A DNA stretch of 64,000 nucleotides, from contig CM026426.1 in NCBI GenBank assembly GCA_014871385.1, positions 79,093,566 to 79,157,565 on the forward strand. The letters run 5' to 3'. A model generated the notes under the pieces. The model saw only the letters and a list, made by a program, of their open reading frames with translations, did no database searches and was not told the DNA's origin. This DNA is from Ceratodon purpureus. Its lineage: Eukaryota; Streptophyta; Bryopsida; Pseudoditrichales; Ditrichaceae. Within the stretch, counting starts at the first letter, position 1, and each line of letters begins with the position of its first letter. Shown in pieces: positions 21,571-34,404 of this stretch. The position numbers were made by a program, and so were the translations under genes.

Positions 21571-23060
21571 CTTCACGCAGATTGAGGAACGTAGAAGTCA
21601 CTATTTTAAGCTCCACCGCAACTTGGAATCCCACTGCCAGAATGGAAATTCTAAGAAATTAGAAAGCATAGAAGGAAAAAAAAAATAAAACATTTTGGAC
21701 TAGATCAACAGGAATACAACGGAGTCGATGCATGGAACTGTGTGGAATGATGCACAAGTAGGTCTCTTATATACAATCTGGGGCAAAAATAAGGGACATT
21801 ATTACAACCGCAGCAACAGCCGGCTTTAGTTTCCACTTCCCAGTTAGTTCTCATTATATCTCCAAATGAGTGGATGCTTTCATAAGACTAAAGGCCCATT
21901 CGCACTTGGCATTAGCAAAGAGCGTGCTTACAAATTTAACAACTCCACAATTTGGGGAGCAATGCCTTCTTTTTGGAAAAGGTGTAATCAATGAGGTTTG
22001 TAAAGACCTTATCAATAAAAAGGGGATTATGTAATGGTCCCCCAAATGGGACAATACATAAAACCACTCTTATAAGAAGAAAACTAAAGAATCTTTCCAA
22101 TATAGGTGGCCCTATACGTATTGCCTACTATTTCTTAAAGCTCTTTTTTCTTCTTAAATATTAACTAATACCCACTCTTGAAAGTGTGCCATGTGGACAT
22201 CCATGTAAGATTGGTAATTACTAAAGCATGTAGGTGGCAACACACACTTTTTAAAGGAGATAACACCCCTCCTAAGACCTCCTCTAAGGCCAAGTGGGAA
22301 CATACCTTAAGACACCGTGACTCTCATGAGAATGACGTTTACCAAAGAATCCTATCGTAAATGCATTCAGGCATATGTAAATACATCCAATGTATACCTT
22401 TGTATTTATACTCACAATACAATAATATACTATTTAACACAGCCCTCTACTATCAAATGATACGTCTTCATATACTAAAGTATTTTAGAAACATTTTTTT
22501 TTCTTTGGAATTTAGTATACCGTCTTTAAATGTTAACACTACAAAATGGATCGAAGTTTGTATTTATATAGGTGTTAACAATTAACAATTATAGAATTAC
22601 GTTTATGAGTCATATTTAAATTATAACATTTACGATTATAAGCAATTGTGAAGAGTCTTTGTTAAAGAATACCATTCACCTCATTGCAAATCCATCCTAT
22701 CATTTCTACAATATCAAGTCATGGATACACCGAGGATAAAATTTATGTGAATGTGTTGTATTTATCATACACATTATGTCTATACTTCAAATGTTCACAT
22801 ATGTAGAGTCAAATTTTGAAAGGATTAACACCCATAGGTGAAAGATTTATAATGGGTGCTATGCATATTATAAAATGAATGTATTTATATTCGGTTACTG
22901 GCATATGAAAGTAGGATCTATACTGCAAGATCTACGATTCATATGATACAGTAACCGATGATTTACTATGAATACAAAGTGACCATTCCAAAGTAGACAT
23001 TTCATACTTCAAGAATTCACTGTGTTATTATTATGACACCTAGGGTGATAGAGCTGTAAC
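21571..23060. other. AT-rich non-coding stretch
   Basis: No gene is supported. The sequence is AT-rich with several short inverted repeats, the clearest being the hairpin at 22,881-22,977. Confidence 0.4.
22881..22977. other. Long imperfect hairpin
   Basis: TCGGTTACTG at 22,891-22,900 is exactly inverted at 22,949-22,958. The arms continue inward (CATATGAA against TTCATATG, GTAGGATC against GATCTAC) to a loop of about ten bases, and outward (GTATTTATA against ATGAATAC). Either a short foldback transposon or a small-RNA precursor would give this shape. Confidence 0.55.
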
Positions 23061-23915
23061 TAACACTAGTGGAAACTGCCCTCAACTATACCAAGGGATT
23101 AAACCTAAGATCTTGTTTGGTGTTGAAATAATTTGGAAAGTCCTCACTGATTGGCTGTGAGTTTTTTTTGGTGTTGAAACCTAGAATCTGTACGAGTGGA
23201 ACCGTGAGGTGCATAGGTACTGTTCATGTGAGAAGTTCCGACCAATAAAAATCCAAGTTATTGCGGGCCGGTGGCATATCTGTCAGAGGGACTTTATGGT
23301 CCGGCCCTTGGTAAATCCGGAATTATTCGTGATCTTAAGTTTCACAATTTACAATAAATGGACAGAGGTTTGGAGATCAGTACATCCAAGATATCCACGC
23401 ACTGTAACTCGACTTTACTTGGATGGGGTCCGTGAGGTAACTTGCAACTATTACACGGACACGGCGGTTCTCAATTCTGGACTTCTGCGGGGATGAACAA
23501 TGAATGACTGATCTGTCCATGGAGGTTTTTTCGTCAAGGATGTCAAGTGTACACGTTGCTCACTGGGATTGGCTTGTGCTGCTGTGCGATTCAAGCATGG
23601 CACACTTTGTTTTGAAGACCAGGGATAACACAAAGATAACAAACTATATATTCAACAACGTCACCAAAGGGGCTTCAAGGTTACATGAACTCAATATACC
23701 GGTTTAGAACCATGAAATATTCAAACGGTTTAGTTTGTACTGCTATGAGTTTTTCGGTATAGTAATGCAATTCCACAAGTTCACTGTGTGAGGGAAACAT
23801 GATTCACATTAACCGTCTAGCAACATTAGGAAAATTCTACCAAAACAATACCGTCTTAGATTGCCAATGAACTGGCTAATGACGCTAACATGTTGGTGAC
23901 AACTATTTCATGCAA

Positions 23916-25300
23916 TTAAAGCTCTGTGAGGACCTCCGCCACCACCTGAAGGTTTGCAATATCCATGTCTACGTTCATGAAATTGTTCGCATATGTTGCC
24001 TCAGCTGCCTCGAGCTCTGCGTGCACTTTAGCAATGACCGTGTCTTGACGCCGAGTCTTTAATTCCCACGCATTGAATTGATGTTGACAATTTCCGGCGT
24101 TCTCATACCAGGACTGAACCAGGGATTCGCACATCCTGATGAAAGCCTTCTTCGATGCTAGTTCTTTTGTTAGGACATCACGAGCTCTCTCATACTCTTC
24201 TTCCGCTCTGTCTCGGGACTGGGCCTTCTCTGCTAACTCACCCGTCAGAAATTTCAAACGTTCCTACTCTTCATGAGGACGAAATCCACATTTCTCTATT
24301 TCAGCGCCCGCGTCGTGTCGGCCCTGGCTGAACTTTGCAATCTCCGCATCCACGACAACAGCAAACTTGTTACGCATAGTTGAGAAACCACCATACGCTC
24401 GAGGTCCAACAATGGGAAAGCCTTGACGTGTTCGACCGGTGCGTGACAAAGAACTACGACGACGAGGATTGTGCTGCTCTCCCTTCACAACAAGTTGTAC
24501 CGGGTTTGAGCTGGTGGATCCAGGACATCTATTCTTGCCATGTTCATTTGCAAGGTCTGTCCCTAATTTTGTGTGACATGCGGTATCCACCAGCGACGGA
24601 ACGGGCTGCAATTGTGTCACCATGCACATAAGTATGACGACAAATGATATGGAATTCAAGCGATGCTGAGCCATATTGCAATGAGAACTTAATAAAAAAA
24701 ACAAAACGACCTCAATTGTATTGCAAGAGTCTATCACGATTATGACATTCTGGGCGGGCAATTATATCGAGAGCAATTTAAACAGCAGATGCCAAGATAA
24801 AACCAGAGAATTAAGGACAGTTTTAAGAAAGAAGATAGAGGGGGGCTGGCAAGACGCATGTACTTGAACATGCGATGTTGGCAGAGTCTTCTCAATGAGC
24901 TCCAGGGGTGGTCGAAGACGCTCGAACTCCGGAAGAAGTCGAGGGTGCTTTGTGCTGCTTTGATAAGGATGCGTCATTTTGTAAGCAAACTCGCTCCAAT
25001 TCACCTCCTTGTGCATCGCTTCAGCTAGAATACCCCGTGCAAAATGAAATGGAATGACTCTCGATACCGGCCACTGCAATTGAAGGAGAAGCTTGTAGAG
25101 TTCCTGTACATACTTCTTGTACTCGGAATTCCCGTGGCTCTCAAAGGTATACCCTGATCCATGCTTTGGCCCGAAGAATTCGCTCAGCTGACGGCGGTTT
25201 GGCAAATACTCAGTAGGAGTCATCGTCGGCACAATACTGTCGCTGGAGAGTCTCATGTACATAATGAACCAAGGAATCGTCAAAGCGCCAAGCTTCTCCA
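23916..25300 (-). pseudogene. Two-exon hypothetical protein with C-terminal coiled coil, TAG-interrupted
   Basis: ATG at 25,300 (start MEKLGALTIPWFIMYMRLSS) opens the first exon, which likely ends near 24,857. A second exon begins after a good acceptor (CACAATTGCAG|) near 24,608. It carries TAG at 24,266-24,264, then a Glu/Lys/Ala-rich coiled coil (GELAEKAQSRDRAEEEYERA) and ends near 23,916. It lies directly downstream of the TNP2 transposase on the same strand, so it may be the element's second gene, but it does not resemble TnpA that I can recognise. Exon 1 has Trp-, Phe- and Pro-rich blocks (PFHFARGILAEAMHKEVNWSE) without a known family. Confidence 0.45.
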
Positions 25301-25929
25301 TTGAGTCTCCGTCACAGGTATTCTCCCATACAAATTACGCTCTAGACTGCTCCTACACATGAGCAACAAGATGAAAATAAACCATGTTGCCTCATAAGGA
25401 AAACAGAGGATATGGAGTATAAGCCTGGGGAAACGAAGTAATGCTCAGGGTACCTAATTACGAGCTCAATCTAATGATGGCTAAATCGGATCAGATATAA
25501 TCATTAACGAGGCTTAGGGTCTTACCTGTCTTGTCCGATGGGACAGCTAGGAACCCAGAAGTGGGCGCTCAAACACCAAAGGTCTCATCAACTATCTGGA
25601 AAACAAAGACTGACCAATTACCTCTCAAGTGAAGATAGATATGGGTGTCTCTAGGAATTTCAGGTATACGTTGCGGTTAAATCTAGCCTACGGGTTCCCA
25701 ATGCGTACGTGATCTACCTAGAAAAATTCACTCCTTAGTAGTTTTTTTAAATACACTACATAACGACCTAGCTACCGTGTAGATATTCACTACTTTGCGT
25801 TTTATTATAATAAAGCATTTATCTTCATAGATAGAAGGGTCATTCAATACTTTCAGCTCAAACAGCACTAGAAATGACAAGGAAGCATGATACATTGCAA
25901 AACATAATTGCAGGTCAAGAAGGTTCGAA

Positions 25930-27874
25930 CCTCCCAATATGGCAATTGAAAGAGTGCAAACACCCTTTTTATGCCGAACAGGCGTGCTGGGTCTTCTGAT
26001 GCAGGACTGGAGCCATGAGCTACCCAGCTCTCACAAAGATGGCCCCATCTTTGAACGTCTTTTGCACTCACTTTGGCAGGTGGTCCTCGATGTTCCTCAA
26101 CACTGCCCCACTCTGGACTGCCCCTTCTCCACGGATGATCCTCTGGCAAATAACGGCAGTACTGATTATCATAAACATTTTTGTGTAGTGGCAAAGACCG
26201 CCGTGAAATAGTGTTGGGGCTGCAAACAGGGCACCCACGGTAGCCCTTTGACACACAACCTCCGACGACCTCGTATGCGGGAAAGTCATGAATTATCCAC
26301 ATTAGAATCGCTTTCATGTCGAAATGTGAAGAGCCCTGGAACCGCGACACATCATTTGTTGGCACACCTAGTTCCATAAGATCTGTAGCTCTTCTAGAAG
26401 AGACTGCAGGTAAACATCAAATTTTTTGCGCGTAACAGATCTTTTGCCGGGTATAGTGAGACTCAGCATTATAAAATGCCTCTTCGTCGTCATCCAAGGG
26501 GGCAAGTTATAGTTCAAGATTAAGACTGGCCAAGTACTCCACGTAGAGCGTTTGACCAAGAAGGGATTAACTCTGTCCATGGCAAGTCCAAGGCGCAAGT
26601 TCCGCGGCTCGTTCGCGAATTCATCCCTCCATTTCCAGTTAATGTACTTCCACTGATGTGAGTCGACAACTCCCCGCATCACACCATCCTTGCTCTCCTG
26701 CCTGGCATGCCATGTCATGTAGGATGCCTGCAGCGGAGTGCTATACATACGTTGCAGCCGTGGTATCAGAGGGAAATGTCTCAACACCTTTGCTGGCACC
26801 TTGCTCTTCCCAACCATCTTGTATCTTTCTGCATTAGACTTAGGACACTTACTGAGGTTGTCGTAATCTAGCCTTTTAAACAAGATGCATGTCTTTGGAC
26901 TAGGACAACAGTGGATGGTTTCATATCCTAGACCTAGTTGTTTGAGCACCTAAGACGCCTGGTACTCATTTGAAGGCAGAGAATTCACCTTAGGCAATAT
27001 ACTCTTACTCAAGATTCCAAAAATTTCATTCACAAGCTGGTTGGAAGCATTGTGAGTACGAAGTGAATTGAGTAAAAGAAGGGTACCACCTAGTTGAGTG
27101 AGACCGCTCCCTGGGAAAAGCGGGGTGGTTGCGCTCTCTTCGAGAATTTGATGCTGTGTAGGAGGACCTTGCTCCATTGCTCTAAGATCATCGTCAGCCA
27201 TGTTGTCATCCATGGCCTTTGCAGCGTCAAGAACAGCTGCAACATAAGGAGCTTCTCCACCTCCCTCTACCGGCTCTTGCATCAGACCAAAGTCCTGATC
27301 TCCACCCGTTTCGTTTTCCCCTTGGGCGGTGTCTTCAAGATCTTTGTCCTAAACGTTGTTAATGGTACCGACCAGAGAGTCGTACACATGGAAAGTGTGT
27401 TGCACTAATCGCTCCATGTTTGCCCCCTGGTCCAAAACGCGCCTAGCATGTTCTCAATTCGCTTGACCCCTTGCCTCGTACTGCTCCCTTATGTCTTGGT
27501 CCCACTCACTATCAGAATCATCAGGATCAAAACCCTAAGCAAATAAATTGTTAGCCCAGGAGCAAGTTGAGCGAAAGCATGTTATATTGCGAGCAAATGA
27601 TCTAAGGGCATTAAACGCTGGTTAATAAATTCAAGAAATCAAGTATTCTTACCTCTGTGGAGCCTCGGTGCTCTGGATGTCGACCATATGTCTGTAGGTG
27701 TTGACGAATAACGGCACGGAACCTCATCGACGAGGTTTGCCCTAGGCAAATGTTACATGGGCATACCCGTTTCTGACTCCCTGACCTCTCGACCAGAAGC
27801 TCCTCTCTGAAGTTCAGCTTCTCATCTCGTCGAAGAATACGAGCCTTATCCCGCAATTGACCAGCGCTCTCACT
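25930..27874 (-). pseudogene. CACTA (En/Spm) TNP2-type transposase, broken
   Basis: Exon 1 (27,874-27,653) encodes a zinc-binding start, CPCNIC...HLQTYGRHPEHRGSTE, typical of TNP2 N-termini, and ends at a GAG|GTAAGA donor. Exon 2 (27,534 to about 25,930) opens GFDPDDSDSEWD. It continues with KQLGLGYETIHCCP, then NPRNLRLGLAMD-type and RHFIMLSLTIPGKR blocks, DFPAYEVVGG, KGYRGCPVC, CRYLPEDHPWR and LPYWE before a possible donor. These are the standard Transposase_21/TNP2 landmarks in order. Breaks are TGA near 27,455, TAG near 27,345, TAG near 26,945 and a one-base shift near 26,378. The C-terminal part after LPYWE was not found. The enzyme would cut and move a CACTA element; termini were not identified. 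Confidence 0.85.
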
Positions 27875-29542
27875 CTGTGTCAACATTATAAAGCAAAGAA
27901 ATGGAAGACACACTGTCGGACTAGTCGTTGTTAACACAGGACAACCTCCTTGAGGACTGATGCATTTATCTCTGTGAAATGAATGAGCAGTGTCGTTGAT
28001 ATCATTGCAGAACGGTCACATTGAGAAACTCATCAGTATGAAAGTACATAAGTTGGATGAACGTAAAGGGTACTCCGTTTATTTAAATATAGAAAATAGC
28101 ACCGAATATGTAGAATGCCCACTGCTTACAAGCGCCAAGGTATTGATGCGGCGCTTAATTCTAAACAAGTCTACTTAAACCCAGGACTCAAGTATGCTAT
28201 GCTACCATAGACTGAAGCCACGACTATGTGGCATAGGTTCAACCAATTCCACTAAAACCTACATCTGACTTTCTGATTCACTATCTCATAGTCTCCTACA
28301 ACACGCAGTGATCTAGATGAGAGCCCACACAGAAATCAAGAAGTGTCTGCATGAGATCGCACCATACCGAATCTGCCAACTTGTGCAATATCCGAATGAC
28401 GTGTAGCACAATTGCTCCAGAGACGAAAAGGCTCAGATGACGGCAACCCCCCTTCATCATTCCGAATCCTTCAAGCGTCTCGCAAAACCACTACGGTTGA
28501 CGGTGCAGGTCACAATGAAAACTTGTTATCAGCTCATCTTCGGAATCTCGATCGACGCTGTCCTCCACCACCCTTCTTCTCAAGTCATCGACTTCTAGAA
28601 TAGTCGACACTTGGAACCCCGACTATGTCAGACCATCTCTTATCTCATCGTCACGATCAGAAGCATACATTGGAACTCCTATCAGCAATGAAGATATGGA
28701 GTCACATCGAGTGTAATCGCCTGTATCTTCGCAATCACAGTCTTCACGAATCGTTCCACTGGAATCCACAAACTCGGACACAAGAGCAGTGTCTTTGGTT
28801 CCACTGATGTGCTCAAAGCGAGATGCCCGATTGTAAGAACACATCGGTGTAATGCTTATGGAATTACTAACCCGTGCCATCCAAGGGTCACACTCTACGT
28901 GAATCACACCTGCAGAATCCCCTCAACAACCACACGAGTGTCCAAACACTCCTTATCCTCAAAATCTCTGAGAACATCCTCAAGGTCACCAAAGTTCCAA
29001 ATGCTAACAATTCTACCGTAAGAGTCCCTGTGCATAAGTCCAACCCGTACCATTGTCTCCGGACTCCATCCCTCCATGATACCTATTGCAACTTTACGAA
29101 GGCAGTGGCGAACACCGTGATCGAAACTGCTATCACGAACTAAGATGCATGTCGAAGAAACTCTCCAGCATTGAAAGCCCTGCGGTTCTTAGAAGTGTTC
29201 CCAATCCATGTTACCAACTGCTAGTTCCCATAGTTCCCTAGGCTATCCTCATCTTTGAATGTGATCTCCCATGGATCCTAATACTACCTTCCGTGTCAGG
29301 CTCGGAACGGAATGTAGAGGCTATAGGAAGGGCGCCGGCCACTGCAATTGCAGCGCAAGGAAGATCATGCCTACATCAATTAGACTATAATTGAAACCTC
29401 TAACGTGAGAAGGACAGATAGCGCTTCCGGTTTAGCATATCGACGCCTTTTCAGGTGTCCATGATCGTAAGCACTTTCTAGCAATCTATTTTATTCCAGA
29501 TCCGCCTCCGACCTAGTTGCTCATCACTGTCTTGCAACCCTA
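27875..29542. other. Spacer between divergent CACTA-type genes
   Basis: No motif-bearing open frame. It presumably contains the 5' region of the minus-strand TNP2 gene and of the plus-strand genes further on. No clear terminal or promoter repeats were seen. Confidence 0.35.
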
Positions 29543-29764
29543 ATGGTTGGATCGGGAGCTAGCGCCCATCTAGATTTCGTGGACTTTGATACAGACTCGG
29601 AGGATTCTTCGTCTCAGGACAGTTCAACCTCGACGCTCACGAATCCATTCGCAACTCTCCGTGGAAGACAGTGGTGTACTGAAGAGAAGATGGCCGTCCC
29701 CGCCAAGGTGTCCGGACATTCGCTTATTGATGGCGTCCCTTGCGACCACACCAACAGAGATTCA
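29543..29764 (+). CDS. Possible first exon of a hypothetical gene
   Basis: ATG at 29,543 opens MVGSGASAHLDFVDFDTDSEDSS, an acidic Ser/Asp-rich start, and the frame runs to a strong donor (ATTCA|GTAAGT) at 29,764/29,765. The most plausible acceptor downstream (CCCTGTAG| at 30,319) gives a frame that stops at a TGA near 30,394. The join to the TnpA-like gene is therefore unproven. Confidence 0.3.
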
Positions 29765-30371
29765 GTAAGTTTTTCCTATCTGCATAACATCATCTCTTTG
29801 AATTCGGATTATGCACTCAGGGAAGGGCCTACTCAACCCTGTGCTTAACAATTCACTAGAAGAGTCACGTTTTTGCTAGTATAATTACACGTATAACATG
29901 AGTGGATATGCTAGAGGAACTGCGGCGTTCCACTTGGGATTGTTGCAGAGATTGTCTTCTTTTGAAACACGGAGAAGATATCTCATTCCTCTAACCAGTT
30001 CAGAAGGCACATCACCTCCACAGCTGCAACCCTGTAGTTGTTAGATACAGAATATAAAGAGGGGATAAGAATTGAATTTATTTGTTATGCATGGTGCCTT
30101 AGGCATACTCATCAGGACTGATCTCTAAAATCAGTGAAACTTCACCAACTAACTAATATAATAATCCTCGACACTTGTTTAGAATGTAACCAGAGTTTGT
30201 ATGAAAACTTAGGGCTGGGGGGAATAAAGGAAAGGCTCAGGGGAAGTCCATGTTGTCTTTTGAACGATCAGCGTATGAGCTAATGATTTTACTGATGCTT
30301 TCGATGACAATCCCTGTAGCCGAAGATGAATTGGCAAAGGGTAGCAGCTTCCTCGCCCACCACTAGGAGCC

Positions 30372-31885
30372 ATGGCAGCTCATGGTTCCTAGACTGAGGA
30401 GCGAGGTGCTTCATCTGGTCAGGCAAGATCAATTCCTTTGCTAGAGCAAAGGGAGCGGCTACCATCTGGCACTAGTATGTATTGGCGTCCTCAGCCTTCT
30501 CCGAGCAGCAAAGCTATAACTCCAGAGTGGCGCCAGAATAGCGATCATCCTCCAGAAGAGCGCAGAGCAGAAGGAAATAAAAAACGCTCTGCAAACCGTG
30601 ACTTCCAACGTCCATTTCTGAAGGAGATGGCAGCCGCCCACGCTCAAAACAGGGATCCCAGCATCGAGATACCAGTTTGTCCTTCAGGTACGGTGCTTGG
30701 TTTGAAAAGCGAGTGGCATAGGTCTGCACGTCTTTGTGCTATACAGACCATCAATTACAAGGTTAGGTCGTATAAAGCTAAACGCCCATATTGGGAATCA
30801 CAAGTCTAGATTGTTGCTGAAAAACTGTCTAAAAAATTCACGTATAGTAGACCATTAGACATCAGATATTTAGGAATGTTTTTAAAAAACACATTGAAAA
30901 ATGATAGAAAGATATGGAAGAAGCATTTTATTGACACGGGTGGATTAAGACATCCTAAGTGTCTAGAGGAAGCTTTCACGGAATGGAAGAGGTATTGGGT
31001 GAGTGCAGCACGGAGGGATGAATCACAACAAATGACAGAAATGAGGAAAGGGAAGAATAAATTACCTCGAAACATGCAGCATCGAGCAGACCCAGAACTT
31101 GATGGGAGCTCTAACCCGCTAGAAAATCAGGTACGTTTGCCCACGAATTTGCCCCCATCCATAGTACTGAATTAAATCTGCAATATTTAATGCTGCAACC
31201 AACATTGGTCTCATGATTTGATTTAAAACCAGTGTTTCCCTTGACTCAGGTATTCTCCACTCCTTCGAACCAGGACCCCTCCAACAGATTTGCTAGCGTT
31301 TCTACTTTCAATAGCGACTATTCAGCCAATCACCATGTTACGACGGCAACATCCGCTCAAGGTCCCACCTACGACGAGACAACACCGAATTTCCCAAGGG
31401 TAAGTAAGCTTCACCAGCTAGCAATCACCATGCCTCGTGTATACACGCACTCTGTCTCATAGTGTCCCTACTTCATTTACGTCGCTGCACCCATGTATAA
31501 CATGTTTATTGAAGTGGTTCCCCTTCTTGTATATTATAACATACCCCACAATGGATTTTAGAGGGCCGTGATGCCTCCATACGCTATACAAGAGGCGACA
31601 AGAATCAACCTACTGGAAAGCACCGATCAGCGAATGGCGTCTGACTTGACAAGCAGGTAAAGAACAAATAAACGAAGTGAAGCAGCTTCTACTCCGCCTA
31701 ATACACCCAACGCTCCCATCGAGCCCAGTACGTTTGAGGATGTTTACACCAACAACAAAGCAACAAGGCGAACCTCTGACTGCCCAAGTGATACAACCAA
31801 CGACACTGCCCTTACAAGACCCGCACTACACAATCCCCCGGGACATCCCAGAGAGGCGAGTTTCATCACGCTTAAATGGAATTGA
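30372..31885 (+). pseudogene. TnpA-like (Transposase_24-type) CACTA gene, three exons, broken
   Basis: ATG at 30,372 (start MAAHGS) opens exon 1, which runs to 31,130 (donor CAG|GTACGT). Exon 2 is 31,250-31,399 (donor AGG|GTAAGT) and exon 3 runs from 31,562 to TGA at 31,883-31,885. All junctions are in phase. The block KNDRKIWKKHFIDTGG... with FTEWKRYWVSAARRDES and MRKGKNK has the layout of plant Transposase_24 proteins, which accompany TNP2 in CACTA elements. Breaks are TAG at 30,390, TAG at 30,807 and TAA at 31,658. TnpA-type proteins bind subterminal repeats. Divergent to the TNP2 gene rather than co-directional, so it may belong to a different copy. Confidence 0.55.
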
Positions 31886-32625
31886 CGAGGTTCATGCAAG
31901 TGTAACTGAAACAACAACAATTTGCCATCAACACGAAGACCGTAACATGCCGATCGCTGTTCACCCGACGGTGCAAAGTCCGTCTTGGGGCAGTGGCAAA
32001 ACAGTTCCTATTACTCCCAACTCCCTCTTGCAGAATTTCACCAACAAAATGCCAATAGGAGCAGCGACCTCAACAGACGTATCTGGTTCTTTCCGTTCAT
32101 ACCCAATATCAGTCCAACAATTCCATGTCAAGCCCCCTATTTTATATTTAAAATTCAACATGGCAACAATGGGTTTGGACGTACGAGGGAAGTACCTCTC
32201 TGCATTAGTTGTGTCCAAATGAACTCAGTAATGGAGAGTTGAAAGAGAGCCAGTCTCCTTCACTTCTTCACATGTAACATTGCTAATTATATACAAGTGT
32301 GACTTTAAAACCACAGGACCAATATAACGGAACATGTGCATGGACCGGGGCACTTATTCTTGAGCGAGAGGCGATGACTTTTAGTAGCAATGATTTGTCC
32401 CTCCCACAATGTCCTTGCAATGGAGGTGTTGTCATCCTCCTAGCCCACATCCACGTTTGTGTTATTTCTGTTATCTCTATATAACAAGAACGGTATTTGG
32501 TAAACTGTGCGTGGAACACCCCGGCCGCGCCTTTATAGTGTGTCTTTGGTTCCCGGACAGATTATTGTTTCTTCTAAGTACATTTACCGTTGTATCATTT
32601 TGATTGTAAATTTGTTGAGGGTGCG

Positions 32626-33348
32626 ATGGACGACAGTATTCGGTGGCGTGTTCCAGACAAAGAAAGAATCCGTCGCCAAGAGAGGAAGCTCTTGGACAGG
32701 GAGCTCAGGTATGCCGAGATGACGGGATTGCAAAAATTGCATTATAATTGTAAGCTTTGCACGAGGGAGCAGCACTCTCTAAAAATCTTTAGCAATTATC
32801 AGAGGTGGGTGACTCAAAATCGACGGCACCCATGGTTCTTTGGGTCTTCAGAGGTGATACCTCCTAAAACATTTGTTTACAATTTAGGGTTTCCTGTGAA
32901 GGATAGTTCATATCTTCTCAAGTTCCATTTCAATTTAAAAATTTATCGCTGATATGTAGGTATATAAGTAGGGAACAATGTATAAGACTCTGGTGTCAAT
33001 TTCACGTTGTTTTGAATGAAATGGCATTTGATAGTATTCACCGAGGAAATTTTAATTGAACTTAGGGCTACAACTGTGGCACTTCAGACGACAAATGGGA
33101 CGACCATGTCCAATGGTATTACAAAGCCCAAGCATCTCTCCAAGTTATGAGAGGCGACAACAGCGGCCTCGATCCAGATATAGATCTATAACGAATGGTC
33201 ATTGACACATTGAATAGAGCAGATGCAATAAGAACAGATGCAGCAGCTCTGTGGGAGAGAAGAGGAGATGAAAATATTAGGCATCCAGAAGGTAGATACA
33301 AGGGGTACACGCCGCTCATGGAGACTGCATTTCCATTGAAGAAGGTGA
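32626..33348 (+). pseudogene. Start of a second TNP2-type gene, cut by gypsy element A
   Basis: ATG at 32,626 (start MDDSIRWRVPDKERIRRQERK) opens exon 1 with a zinc-binding block, CKLC...WVTQNRRHPWFFGSSE, ending at GAG|GTGATA (32,853). Exon 2 starts at 33,066 (ACTTAG|) with GYNCGTSDDKWDD. The same two-part organisation occurs in the minus-strand TNP2 gene at 27.9 kb (CNIC...RHPEHRGSTE|GFDPDDSDSEWD), including the intron position. The two genes are thus paralogous. A TAA lies near 33,191. The coding sequence is replaced at 33,349 by the TG end of an LTR. Its continuation is not in the window or was not recognised. Confidence 0.55.
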
Positions 33349-34386
33349 TGTTAACCGGGGATTTAAGGTAGAATAGAGGGGCAGTAAAATTGTAGGGGAG
33401 CTGTAAAACTGCAGGTACTGGGGGATGACCATATTCGATATTTTGAGACAATTTCAGAACTTTGAGACTTTTTGCCCACAATTTCAGCAATTGTTTTTAG
33501 ACAATTTGAACTTTTTTTTGACTTTCTAATTATAGATTATCCTCGACTCAAGGATAATCTCTTCATATATAGTCAAATTTTTTTTGACAAATATAGAATC
33601 AATCAAGAAATCAATGAAAAAGCTATAGTCAAGCATTAAATTGAGACTATGAAAAGTCTCAATATAACGAATATGGTGTTGGGGGGCAATAAACTGTTAA
33701 GTTGCTGTCCTGCCGTGCAGTAACTCTGTTTTAAATGAAAACTGCTTGTTTTGGATGAAAAATGCCAGATGGATGAAATTTGGTGGTTTGATGAAGTCTG
33801 GTGGTCGGATGAAAACTGTTGGCAATTAGGATTTTGGACGCCGCGGCTAGGGTTTTGGATGGGGTTGTAGGAGAGGGGGCTGCAAAGCTCATTCTCTCTC
33901 TCTCCTTCTTAGTTCAGAGCTCTCAGATGGTAGTGTGTGTGTAGGACATGTTGTAGGACTATAGAGGAGGTGCTGTTAGGGTAGTGTTCAGGATCCTAGA
34001 GGGTCCAGACAGTGATAGCAGTAGGGAGCAGAATCATGTACGGATTTGTAGTAATTAATGAAAAGGAATTGAATATATTTGTGTGTGAATGTATGGAGTT
34101 GCAGAAATGAGTGGTTAAGGAACCAAGTTGGTCAATTTCCCTAGAGGGTCTTGTACATCTGGTGTTTAAATGAGTGGGTATTGTACATTAGACCAAGGAG
34201 AGTAGGAATATGTATGAGATCTAAGGAAAATTCCTACAAAATTTGAGTAGATCTGAGTTGGCAGTTTCATATCTAGGACCAAGATTTAGGACAGTTTCAG
34301 GGGCAGTACAGAAATTTTTGCAGGATTTCAAAGAGTTTTAAGACAGTATTCATTTTTGAAGGAGTAAGGGAAAAACTCCTTTCACA
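33349..34386 (+). mobile_element. Left LTR of gypsy element A
   Basis: Starts TGTTAACCGGGG and ends CTTTCACA, with the primer-binding site immediately after. The start shares TGTTAACCGG with the LTR of element B. At 1,038 bases it is about twice as long as B's LTRs. Its partner LTR is absent, so the end was set by the CA/primer-site junction. Confidence 0.65.
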
Positions 34387-34404
34387 TTGGCAACCATGCT
34401 AAAG
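34387..34404 (+). promoter_or_regulatory. Primer-binding site of element A
   Basis: TTGGCAACCATGCTAAAG directly follows the LTR. Element B has TTGGCGACCATGCTTTAG in the same place, so both elements appear to prime with the same tRNA. The tRNA was not identified. Confidence 0.6.

Noticed and set aside
23064..23080. CACTA terminus (CACTAGTGG)
   Set aside because: It fits the start of a CACTA element, but no matching inverted end with a 3-bp duplication was found on the other side of the TNP2 genes.
24900..26000. C-terminal half of TNP2 or DUF4218 downstream of LPYWE
   Set aside because: None of the expected motifs appears. The downstream exons encode an unrelated Trp-rich and coiled-coil protein with its own ATG.
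29543..30400. Joining the 29.5-kb exon to the TnpA-like gene
   Set aside because: The best acceptor leads to a frame with an early TGA, while the TnpA-like frame has its own ATG at 30,372 in good context.
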